A DNA stretch of 5,203 nt from JBBTCJ01 sp038043285. Its GTDB lineage: Bacteria > Planctomycetota > Phycisphaerae > UBA1845. The translations under genes were made by a program, and so were the position numbers. The stretch spans positions 1 to 5,203 of the forward strand of contig JBBTCJ010000177.1 of assembly GCA_038043285.1 (NCBI GenBank), written 5' to 3'. Of the stretch, positions 1-5,126 are shown in pieces. How positions within the stretch are numbered: the stretch's first letter is position 1; every line of letters begins with the position of its first letter. The notes under the pieces are model-generated. The model saw nothing but the letters and a program-made list of their open reading frames with translations. It searched no databases and was not told the DNA's origin.

Positions 1-40
1 AACCATCCGTTACTCGACGACGCCGAATGTCTCACTTGCT

Positions 41-78
41 CTGAAACGGTTCAAAACGACATGGGCGGAACCGTTCAG
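41..78. repeat. Inverted repeat (hairpin) around the transposase remnant's ATG
   Basis: The left arm CTGAAACGGTTC (41-52) pairs with GAACCGTTCAG (68-78). This gives eight uninterrupted base pairs (AACGGTTC/GAACCGTT), extended by CTGA/TCAG with one bulged A. The 15-base loop contains the ATG at 61. Such a structure could be a subterminal IS element or a hairpin limiting translation of the transposase. No flanking T-run follows, so it is not an intrinsic terminator. Confidence 0.6.
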
Positions 79-162
79 CGGCGACATTTCACAGGGCGGG
101 AGAAGGTGGCGATTTTGCGGCGAAATTCCGAATTCTGGGGGACATTCTACTTTTTGCATTGA
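61..162 (+). pseudogene. Remnant of a transposase OrfA N-terminus (HTH type), truncated
   Basis: Read in frame from ATG 61, this gives MGGTVQRRHFTGREKVAILRR and then an unrelated tail (NSEFWGTFYFLH) ending at TGA 160-162. The RRHFTGREKVAILRR stretch (about 82-126) resembles, from memory, the opening of helix-turn-helix transposase OrfA proteins, which read roughly R-x-F-T-x-E-x-K-V-A-I-L-R. Real OrfA proteins continue for about 80 more residues with the rest of the HTH domain, all missing here. The frame is open from base 1, but no good Shine-Dalgarno sequence precedes ATG 61. Just after the homologous part comes GGACATTCTAC (140-150), which looks like an IS end; a GAATGTC heptamer also occurs on the left at 25-31. 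I infer an internally deleted insertion sequence in which a start region has been joined to a right end. The match is only about 15 residues, so chance similarity is possible. Confidence 0.42.
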
Positions 163-244
163 GGGGTGGGAGCGGTTGAGTTGCGGTTTCGTGATGCCAC
201 GAACGGCCCGACCCAACGGTTACCATCGACTGGCGCCGGCGGCG
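140..244 (+). repeat. Inverted repeat copy 1 (partner at 4989-5082)
   Basis: This 105-bp stretch aligns with the reverse complement of 4989-5082. The outer end GGACATTCTAC is identical in both. A central section differs by an 11-base indel plus substitutions (around 158-181). The inner 63 bases (182-244) match at 58 positions with no gap. Differences in that block fall at 193, 198, 206, 224 and 229. The outer end lies against the transposase remnant. The inner end lies 51 bases beyond the queC stop codon, so it sits in the 3' flank of queC. At 188-203 there is a six-pair hairpin, TTCGTG-ATGC-CACGAA. It may be a terminal inverted repeat of a larger segment or one copy of a dispersed 3'-end repeat. 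Confidence 0.9.
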
Positions 245-282
245 ACCGGCGGGGATTTTCGGCGTCCGCCGCCGTCGTCGCC
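241..282 (-). terminator. GC-rich hairpin just downstream of queC (possible terminator, no U-tract)
   Basis: GGCGAC (241-246) pairs with GTCGCC (277-282), and CGGCGG (247-252) pairs with CCGCCG (269-274), giving 12 base pairs with a two-base bulge (275-276). It begins 13 bases past the queC stop codon at 296-298. Read in the queC direction, no T-run follows. It would be a factor-dependent stop or a 3'-end stabilising stem rather than a canonical intrinsic terminator. Confidence 0.35.
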
Positions 283-295
283 GTGATTCGTCTTA

Positions 296-1006
296 TCAAC
301 TCGCACCATCCTGGCGGGCGTAGGGCGTCGGATCGGCCAGTCCTGCCTCAGCGAATCCCTGTCGCCGCAGCAAACAACTGTCACACCGTCCGCACGCCTC
401 GCCGCGTGGAGTTGGATCGTAACAACTGTGCGTGATACCGAAATCAACTCCCAGCCGGATTCCTTCTCGAATGATCTCCGCCTTTCGCAGCCGAAGCAGC
501 GGGGCGTGAATATGGACTTGCTTACCCTCCACGCCCGCCTTGGTGGCCAGGTTGGCGAGCCCCTCGAAGGCGTCGATGAACACCGGGCGGCAATCCGGGT
601 ATCCCGAAAAATCCACCGCATTGACCCCGATGAAAATGTCCGACGCGCCGATGGACTCGGCGTACGCCAGCGCCAGCGCCAGAAAAATCGTGTTCCGCGC
701 CGGGACGTAGGTGACCGGGATCGACGCTCCGATTTCTTCGACTCGGTCGCGCTTCGGAACCGCGACGTCGGCCGTCAACGCCGACCCACCGAACGCCCGC
801 AGGTCGAGCCGCTGCACGACGTGTTTTTCGACGCCGCCGGCCTCCGCCACCCGCTTCGCCGCACCAAGCTCCTGGGAGTGCCGTTGCCGGTAATCGACGG
901 TCAATGCTGACACGCGGAATCCCTGTTCCCGCGCGATCGCCAGGACAACCGCCGAGTCCAAACCTCCCGAGACAAGTACCACGGCTTTCGACAAAGCGGT
1001 CGTCAT
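296..1006 (-). CDS. queC: 7-cyano-7-deazaguanine synthase QueC
   Basis: QueC is the cytosolic ATP-dependent enzyme that converts 7-carboxy-7-deazaguanine and ammonia to preQ0, the nitrile precursor of the modified tRNA nucleoside queuosine. The 236-residue product is full length for the family. The PP-loop SGGLDS is at residues 13-18 and adenylates the substrate. Other family signatures follow: QRHSQEL (41-47), YVPARN (100-105) and GVNAVDFSGYPDCRP (127-141). The C-terminal zinc site has four cysteines at 195, 205, 208 and 211, in the pattern SCYD...CGRCDSC. I chose ATG 1006 because a strong AAGGAAGGA lies seven bases upstream and family homology begins almost at once. In-frame ATGs at 1084, 1054 and 1036 would only add an Arg-rich, unconserved extension. 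No queD, queE or queF is next to it, and no preQ1 riboswitch was recognised upstream. It is divergent from the redoxin gene. Identification is very secure. Confidence 0.96.
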   Translation of the reverse strand: MTTALSKAVVLVSGGLDSAVVLAIAREQGFRVSALTVDYRQRHSQELGAAKRVAEAGGVEKHVVQRLDLRAFGGSALTADVAVPKRDRVEEIGASIPVTYVPARNTIFLALALAYAESIGASDIFIGVNAVDFSGYPDCRPVFIDAFEGLANLATKAGVEGKQVHIHAPLLRLRKAEIIREGIRLGVDFGITHSCYDPTPRGEACGRCDSCLLRRQGFAEAGLADPTPYARQDGAS

Positions 1007-1013
1007 ACGAACA

Positions 1014-1022
1014 TCCTTCCTT
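1014..1022 (-). promoter_or_regulatory. Shine-Dalgarno site of queC
   Basis: On the minus strand this reads AAGGAAGGA and ends seven bases before ATG 1006. It fixes the start at residue 1 of the QueC homology and argues against the three in-frame ATGs further upstream. Confidence 0.75.
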
Positions 1023-1478
1023 CGAGCGGCTTCCATGCCCCATCCACGCCCCATCCGCGCCGATCGGGCGGCAAACCGAGCCACGTTGACTCGACGGCCA
1101 AGACGAGTTTGTCAGAACCATCGTAATTCCCAGAAGCAACGTGTTGGCGCGAAATCCGAACTCCCCGTCACAATACCCAGTTTAACAAATGATGGTTCGT
1201 CAGTGCAATTGTTATACCGTCGCATGAATTGTAGCCGCTTAATTCGCTCCAATTCTGCACCAGGAAACTGGCGATCTGTTTTGCCCATCCTAACGCCAAG
1301 GTTGCGCTGGAGAGGAGTTCCATCTGCCGGTGAAATTGTAACGAATCCGTCCCTAGTTGCCGAGGCTATTGTCGGCTTGCGTCCTTGCCGCTAGTTTTTG
1401 CGTATACAACTCGTAGTCGGCCGCGCGTTGCGGTCGGCTAAGAAAGAGCGAGTCTCGGAAAATTCCCAATCGAGCACG
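1023..1478. other. Divergent intergenic region between queC and the redoxin gene
   Basis: The 487 bp between the two start codons should hold promoters for both genes, but no convincing one is visible. For queC, the best minus-strand candidate is TTGCAC, 17 bases, then TTAAAC, in the 1180-1210 area; the -10 box matches consensus only 3 of 6. Another is TATAAC (1211-1216) without a good -35. For the redoxin gene, TATACA (1403-1408) is a possible -10 box without a properly spaced -35. The 1110-1400 part is clearly less GC-rich than its surroundings. It holds a 58-codon minus-strand frame (1288-1112, starting MGKTDRQFPG) that I could not tie to any family. No RNA gene, CRISPR or tandem repeat was seen. 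Confidence 0.55.
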
Positions 1479-1484
1479 AAGGAG
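1479..1484 (+). promoter_or_regulatory. Shine-Dalgarno site of the redoxin gene
   Basis: AAGGAG lies nine bases before ATG 1494. It selects that ATG over the in-frame upstream TTG at 1398, which would add 32 residues and bury the signal peptide. Confidence 0.75.
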
Positions 1485-1493
1485 AAGTTTCGC

Positions 1494-2354
1494 ATGAGCA
1501 AGAAGGGTTTGAGTCTGTTTGGGGCGGCCATCATTTGTCTCGCCGTTCCGTGCGCCGTCTTCGCCCAGGAGCACGGTGCCAAGCCGGCTCAGCCGGCTCC
1601 GGAGAAGAAGGATGCGAAGCCGGCCGAGCCGGCAAAGCCCGCTGCGGAAAAGAAGGAAGCCAAGCCCGCCGAGCCTGCTGCGAAGCCGGCCGCCGAGCCG
1701 GCCAAGCCTGCTGCTCAGCCCGCCGCCAAGCCGGCCGAGCCTGCGGCGAAGCCCGCCGCTGAGCCAGCCAAGCCCGCGGCCAAGCCAGCCGAGCCGGTCG
1801 CCGCGAAGCCCGCTGCTCCGGCTGCCGCCGGCGCTGCCGTCGGAAAGCCGGCGCCCGAGTTCGCGCTGAAGGACACGTCGGGCAAGGACGTCAAGCTCGC
1901 CGACTACAAGGGCAAGATCGTGGTCCTTGAGTGGTCGAACTACGACTGCCCGTTCTGTCAGCGTCACGCGAAGGGCAAGACCGCGTCCAACATCATGACC
2001 AAGTTCAAGGACAAGGGCGTGGTTTGGCTTGGCATCGACTCCTCGGGTACCTGCGACGAGAAGAAGGCAGACATCGCCAAGTGGTCGACCGAGAGCGGGT
2101 TGGGCTATCCGATCCTCCTCGACGCCGCCGGGACGACGGGCAAGGCTTACGGCGCCAAGACCACGCCGCACATGTACGTCATCGACGCCAAGGGCAACGT
2201 TGCCTACATGGGGGCCATGGATGACGACAAGGACGGCAAGAACGCCAAGGCCAAGAACTACGTCGAAGAGGCGATCGACGCACTCGTGAAGGGTTCCGCC
2301 GTCGCCACCGCGACGACCGAGCCGTACGGCTGCTCGGTGAAGTACAAGCAGTAA
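1494..2354 (+). CDS. Exported redoxin (AhpC/TSA or thioredoxin-like fold) with KPA-rich linker
   Basis: The product has 286 residues. Residues 1-24 form a Sec signal peptide (MSKK, a hydrophobic core, then AVFA before QE), so it should act outside the cytoplasmic membrane. Residues 29-109 are an Ala/Pro/Lys/Glu linker of KPAEP, KPAAEP and similar units. A redoxin domain starts near GKPAPEFAL (117-125). The strand IVVLEWSNYDCPFC places a CxxC active site, CPFC, at 152-155. The cis-proline motif TTP is at 223-225, followed by HMYVIDAKGNVAYMGAMDDD. The tail PYGCSVKY contributes Cys280, as in the peroxiredoxin-like/redoxin group; Cys187 is also present. Family knowledge suggests thiol-disulfide exchange or peroxide reduction, but substrate cannot be read from sequence. 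The linker may span the peptidoglycan or cell wall. It is probably monocistronic, since a strong terminator follows within 25 bases. There is no lipobox: the residue before Cys20 is proline. Confidence 0.9.
   Translation: MSKKGLSLFGAAIICLAVPCAVFAQEHGAKPAQPAPEKKDAKPAEPAKPAAEKKEAKPAEPAAKPAAEPAKPAAQPAAKPAEPAAKPAAEPAKPAAKPAEPVAAKPAAPAAAGAAVGKPAPEFALKDTSGKDVKLADYKGKIVVLEWSNYDCPFCQRHAKGKTASNIMTKFKDKGVVWLGIDSSGTCDEKKADIAKWSTESGLGYPILLDAAGTTGKAYGAKTTPHMYVIDAKGNVAYMGAMDDDKDGKNAKAKNYVEEAIDALVKGSAVATATTEPYGCSVKYKQ
1578..1820 (+). repeat. Low-complexity KPA/AEP-coding tandem repeat
   Basis: This encodes residues 29-109 of the redoxin, built almost entirely from Ala, Pro, Lys and Glu. The clearest duplication is residues 62-83 (1677-1742) against 84-101 (1743-1796). 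The second unit equals the first with QPAA missing. An earlier, looser pair uses AKPAEP at 41-46 and 56-61, separated by Lys/Glu spacers. The repetitive GC-rich codons (AAGCCGGCC, GAGCCGGCC types) make copy number prone to slippage and to assembly error. They also generate long open frames on the opposite strand that should not be called genes. Confidence 0.85.
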
Positions 2355-2377
2355 CTGTTTGAATCGTTGAAATCGCC

Positions 2378-2419
2378 ACGCCCGGTGGTTGCCGACTACG
2401 GCGCCACCGGGCGTTTTTT
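2378..2419 (+). terminator. Intrinsic terminator of the redoxin gene
   Basis: The stem CGCCCGGTGG (2379-2388) pairs perfectly with CCACCGGGCG (2404-2413). An inner stem GCCG/CGGC (2391-2394 with 2399-2402) closes an ACTA tetraloop, and six T residues (2414-2419) follow directly. It lies 23 bases after the redoxin stop codon TAA. This is a classic rho-independent terminator and separates the redoxin from the UbiA/DUF362 pair. Confidence 0.94.
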
Positions 2420-2643
2420 CTTGGCAGAGCCGCGACCGTCAGAGAGCGGACGTCTTCGTGGTTCGTTCCGCGACGAAAGTGGGCCGTATTGTCTCCTTCA
2501 TTCCGCGGCCGCGAACGGGCGGCTTCTGTCTCCGTCCGAGCCACGGGCTTCCAGCCGGCGCGGTTCCGGGAATCCAAGCACCAGTTCCGGCTCGTTGGCC
2601 GCAGCGGATCCGTGGTTGCGACGCCTCAGATCCCCGCGGCAAC

Positions 2644-2672
2644 CTGTCGTCGCTCCAGTATAGCCCTATAAT
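2644..2672 (+). promoter_or_regulatory. Candidate promoter of the UbiA-DUF362 operon
   Basis: A perfect TATAAT -10 box lies at 2667-2672. The hexamer 17 bases upstream (CTGTCG, 2644-2649) matches the TTGACA consensus only 3 of 6. Transcription from here would leave a 5' leader of roughly 55-60 bases before the start codon at 2737. The placement after the redoxin terminator supports it; the weak -35 box limits confidence. Confidence 0.4.
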
Positions 2673-2721
2673 GGGCCGATCAGGTTGGTGTCGCTGGGCT
2701 TGGCTCCAAGAATAGTCACGC

Positions 2722-2726
2722 AGGGA
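2722..2726 (+). promoter_or_regulatory. Likely Shine-Dalgarno site of the UbiA gene
   Basis: AGGGA ends ten bases before TTG 2737. It directly abuts the ATG at 2727-2729, too close to serve that codon, whose frame also stops after seven codons (MTKIAAR). This favours TTG 2737, but a start-region frameshift in the assembly cannot be excluded. Confidence 0.45.
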
Positions 2727-2736
2727 ATGACCAAGA

Positions 2737-3738
2737 TTGCCGCACGCTGACGTTCAGTCTGGACAGGCGCGGGTCGCATGCCGGGCGACGTTCCACGACT
2801 ACGTCGAGACGGCTCGACCCGAGCAGTGGATCAAGAACGTGATCGTTCTTGCGGGGCCCGCCGCCGGACTCAAGCTACTCTCGGCCAGCGCGTTCGGTCA
2901 GGTGCTCCTTACCTTCGCGGCCTTCTGCCTGGCGGCGAGCGCGGGTTACGCGATCAACGACGTCGTCGACCGCCGTGCCGATATAAGCCACCCGACGAAA
3001 TGCCGCCGTCCCGTGGCCGCCGGACGACTCTCCTCGGGCGGGGCGATCGCGTTCGGACTGGCCCTCGCCGCCGTCGCGGCGTTCTTCGCAGTCACTTTCT
3101 TACCGCGCGGCGTGTTCGTGGTTCTTGCCGTCTACTTTGTGGTGACGGTGGTCTACTCCATCACGCTCAAGCGACGCGTCATCCTCGACGTTATCGTCAT
3201 TGCCATCGGCTTCGTTCTTCGGGCCTTGGCCGGCTCGCTGACCCTCGGCGTGCCGACTTCCGAATGGCTTATCGCTTGCGTTTTCACCCTGTGCCTGTTC
3301 ATGGGGTTCGGCAAGCGTCGCTGCGAGATCGCCATGCTCGGCCAGGGCGCCAACCTGCACGAGCACCGCCGTACGCTGGTGCGGTACACGCCCGACCTGC
3401 TCAACCATCTGCTGACCGTCTCCGCCGGCATCGCCGTGATCACGTTCCTTCTGTATACGCTCGACAGCTCCGGAACGCCGCCGCCCTTCAAGAAGCAACA
3501 GCTATTTTTCACGCTTCCGCTGGTGGTTTACGGCATCTTTCGATTCGCCATGCTGACCGAGTTGGGGAGGTACACCGGGCCCACGGACATCGTGCTCAAG
3601 GATCGCGCCATGCTCATTACGGTGATCCTCTGGACCGCGTGTGCCCTGACCGTCGCCTATCAGAACGTGCTTCTGGGGCCTGCGGGACTCGACGGCTTGC
3701 TCGGAGGAGCGATCAATCTGCGTGGAGGCGGATCGTGA
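2737..3738 (+). CDS. UbiA-family prenyltransferase, decaprenyl-phosphate phosphoribosyltransferase type
   Basis: This is a polytopic membrane enzyme of 333 residues in the UbiA superfamily. The first Asp-rich motif is NDVVDRRAD (74-82), which binds magnesium and the lipid diphosphate or phosphoribosyl diphosphate. HPTKCRRPVA follows (85-94). The second conserved region is YSITLK...D (140-151) with GFVLRALAG (158-166), then GKRRCE (192-197). The opening RPEQWIKN (27-34), the HPTKxRRP signature and the GKRRCE segment resemble DPPR synthase (mycobacterial Rv3806c type) more than quinone-pathway UbiA. That enzyme transfers 5-phosphoribose from PRPP to a polyprenyl phosphate. Alternating hydrophobic stretches across the protein suit about eight or nine membrane helices. 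The start is TTG 2737, because an in-frame TGA lies at 2728-2730 and no other start codon precedes the conserved domain. It overlaps the DUF362 gene by four bases. No DprE1/DprE2 epimerase gene is in the window. The exact acceptor and donor are inferred, not shown. Confidence 0.88.
   Translation: MPHADVQSGQARVACRATFHDYVETARPEQWIKNVIVLAGPAAGLKLLSASAFGQVLLTFAAFCLAASAGYAINDVVDRRADISHPTKCRRPVAAGRLSSGGAIAFGLALAAVAAFFAVTFLPRGVFVVLAVYFVVTVVYSITLKRRVILDVIVIAIGFVLRALAGSLTLGVPTSEWLIACVFTLCLFMGFGKRRCEIAMLGQGANLHEHRRTLVRYTPDLLNHLLTVSAGIAVITFLLYTLDSSGTPPPFKKQQLFFTLPLVVYGIFRFAMLTELGRYTGPTDIVLKDRAMLITVILWTACALTVAYQNVLLGPAGLDGLLGGAINLRGGGS
3723..3728 (+). promoter_or_regulatory. Shine-Dalgarno site of the DUF362 gene, inside the UbiA gene
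   Basis: TGGAGG lies six bases before GTG 3735, within the last codons of the UbiA gene. Together with the GTGA start/stop overlap at 3735-3738, it indicates translational coupling and fixes the DUF362 start. Confidence 0.75.
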
Positions 3739-5036
3739 CCCGCGCCAGAGTCGCCATCGTCCGCACTTCGCCGAGGACGGTGCTGGCCGACTACCACCGG
3801 GTGATGAACGCCGCGGGGTATCAGGACGTTGTCGCCAAAGACGCCGACACCGCCCTGAAAGTCAACATCAGTTGGCATTTCTTCTACCCCGGTTCTTCAA
3901 CGACCCCGTGGCAACTCGAAGGGGTCATCCGGGCGCTGAAGCGGGACGGCTACGACCCGTCGCTGATCCACGCCTGCCACAATCGCACCGTGGTCATCGA
4001 CGCGCGCCTCGGCGAGCGGGAGAACAAACAGATCAACGTCGTCGAGGCCCACGGGCTGCGCAACCTCCACCTCTACGACGAGGGCGAGGAGTGGATCGAC
4101 GTTCGCGACGCCGTGGGGGATCTGGCCGACCGCTTCCTGTGCCTCAACGACGTCTACCCGAAGGGGTTCATGATTCCCCGGCGCTTCATCGGCGAGAACA
4201 TCATTCATTTGCCGACGATCAAGACCCACGTCTTTACCACCATGACCGGGGCGATGAAGAACGCCTTCGGGGGATTGCTCAACGAACACCGGCACTGGAC
4301 CCATCCGGTCATTCACGAAACGCTCGTCGATCTGTTGATGATTCAGAAGAAGATTCATCGCGGCGTTTTCGCGGTGATGGACGGGGCCTTTGCGGGCGAC
4401 GGCCCCGGACCACGGTGCATGGTTCCGCACGTGAAGAACGTGCTTCTCGCGTCAGCCGACCAGGTCGCCATCGACGCCGTCGCCGCCAAGCTCATGGGCT
4501 TCGATCCGCTTCGCGACGTGAAGTTCATTCGCCTGGCGCACGAGATGGGCCTCGGTTGCGGCGATCCGCGGCAGATCGAGATCGTCGGCGACGTGGACGC
4601 GGCCGCCGAGAACTGGGCCTTCCACGGCCCGTTCAAACGAATGACCTTCGCCGCCAACATGCAGCACATGATCTATTGGGGCCGTCTGAAGCGACCGCTC
4701 GAATGGTCGCTGAAAACCTGGCTTGCCCCCTGGTCCTACGTCGCCAGCGTCCTGTACCACGACGCCTTCTGGTATCCGCTGGTCGGACGGCGTCGCGTGC
4801 AGCAAGCCCTGCGAAGTGAGTGGGGCCGACTGTTTCAGAACTGGGAAAACGCCGTCGCCGACGGGCGCGGCTTCAGCGACGTGGGAACCGATCAGCCCAC
4901 GCTTGTCCGCAGCGCGTGGAAGCTGCTGGGTATGTCGATGCGCATTCTCGGCACTTGCGTAAAGGAAGCTCCCGAACTCGCGCTTCGCCGCCGCCGGCGC
5001 CAGCCGATCGTAACCGTTGGGTCGGGGCGTTCGTAG
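3735..5036 (+). CDS. DUF362 domain-containing protein
   Basis: The 433-residue product begins at GTG, overlapping the UbiA stop codon. DUF362 hallmarks appear in order: KVNISWH (42-48), the core HLPTIKTHVFTTMTGAMKN (158-176) followed by AFGGL (177-181), DGAFAGDGPGP (216-226), SADQVAIDAVAAKLMGFDP (240-258), and AHEMGLGCGD (268-277) leading into QIEIVGDVD. The family's function is largely undefined. Some members carry 4Fe-4S ferredoxin modules; this one has no CxxCxxC cluster motif. There is no signal peptide, so it is probably cytosolic or membrane-associated. After about residue 290 comes a 140-residue, Trp/Arg-rich extension (for example WSLKTWLAPWSYVASVLYHD) of unknown role that may sit against the membrane. 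Tight coupling to the prenyltransferase suggests it acts on the same polyprenyl-linked intermediate; this is inference from context. The last 16 codons lie inside the long inverted repeat, and the stop codon TAG (5034-5036) is part of the repeat's hairpin. Confidence 0.9.
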   Translation: MTRARVAIVRTSPRTVLADYHRVMNAAGYQDVVAKDADTALKVNISWHFFYPGSSTTPWQLEGVIRALKRDGYDPSLIHACHNRTVVIDARLGERENKQINVVEAHGLRNLHLYDEGEEWIDVRDAVGDLADRFLCLNDVYPKGFMIPRRFIGENIIHLPTIKTHVFTTMTGAMKNAFGGLLNEHRHWTHPVIHETLVDLLMIQKKIHRGVFAVMDGAFAGDGPGPRCMVPHVKNVLLASADQVAIDAVAAKLMGFDPLRDVKFIRLAHEMGLGCGDPRQIEIVGDVDAAAENWAFHGPFKRMTFAANMQHMIYWGRLKRPLEWSLKTWLAPWSYVASVLYHDAFWYPLVGRRRVQQALRSEWGRLFQNWENAVADGRGFSDVGTDQPTLVRSAWKLLGMSMRILGTCVKEAPELALRRRRRQPIVTVGSGRS

Positions 5037-5082
5037 CATTACGAAACCGCACCGCGACCCCAATACAAAAGGTAGAATGTCC
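4989..5082 (-). repeat. Inverted repeat copy 2 (partner at 140-244)
   Basis: This is the 94-bp partner of copy 1 in opposite orientation; its outer end, read on the minus strand, is again GGACATTCTAC. It overlaps the last 48 bases of the DUF362 gene including the stop. Its hairpin is TTCGTA-GCAT-TACGAA (5030-5045). Compared with copy 1, the pair closing the loop is A-T instead of G-C, so both strands of the stem changed together. Similarity to copy 1 stops right after the GGACATTCTAC end: the sequence beyond 5082 does not resemble that left of 140, and I see no target-site duplication. Confidence 0.9.
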
Positions 5083-5126
5083 GCGGTGCCTCCCCGTTTC
5101 CTCTGGGCCTACCTATCGGCCGAAGA

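Larger units (their letters stand above)
2420..2736 (+). other. Intergenic stretch before the UbiA gene
   Basis: About 317 bp with no gene I can support. Several open frames cross it, but none has a plausible start with Shine-Dalgarno or recognisable homology; their products are Arg/Pro/Ser-rich, as expected of chance frames in GC-rich DNA. At 2540-2556 it contains GCCACGGGCTTCCAGCC, which reads RATGFQPA in one frame. I recall similar ATGFQP-type strings as spurious peptides from dispersed intergenic repeats in planctomycete genomes, so this may be a repeat fragment. A possible promoter lies near 2667. Confidence 0.5.

Noticed and set aside
1007..1260. preQ1 riboswitch upstream of queC
   Set aside because: I looked on the minus strand for the small preQ1-I hairpin and A-rich tail before the Shine-Dalgarno site and found neither.
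1353..2171. A 272-codon minus-strand open frame rich in Arg, Leu and Gly opposite the redoxin gene
   Set aside because: It is the antisense shadow of the KPA repeat and thioredoxin fold. It has no start signal and its low-complexity composition follows from the repeat.
2778..3734. Extension of the DUF362 frame upstream through the UbiA gene to an ATG at 2778
   Set aside because: The upstream part reads Arg/Pro/Gly-rich noise out of frame with UbiA. GTG 3735 has its own Shine-Dalgarno and starts right at the domain.
3722..4819. A 365-codon plus-strand frame inside the DUF362 gene
   Set aside because: It is a +2-type shadow of GC-rich coding DNA, Arg-rich without motifs. The DUF362 frame holds all conserved residues.
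5071..5082. GGTAGAATGTCC as a promoter -10 box (TAGAAT) facing right
   Set aside because: No -35-like hexamer lies 16-18 bases upstream in either repeat copy, and the next gene on the right appears to face the other way.
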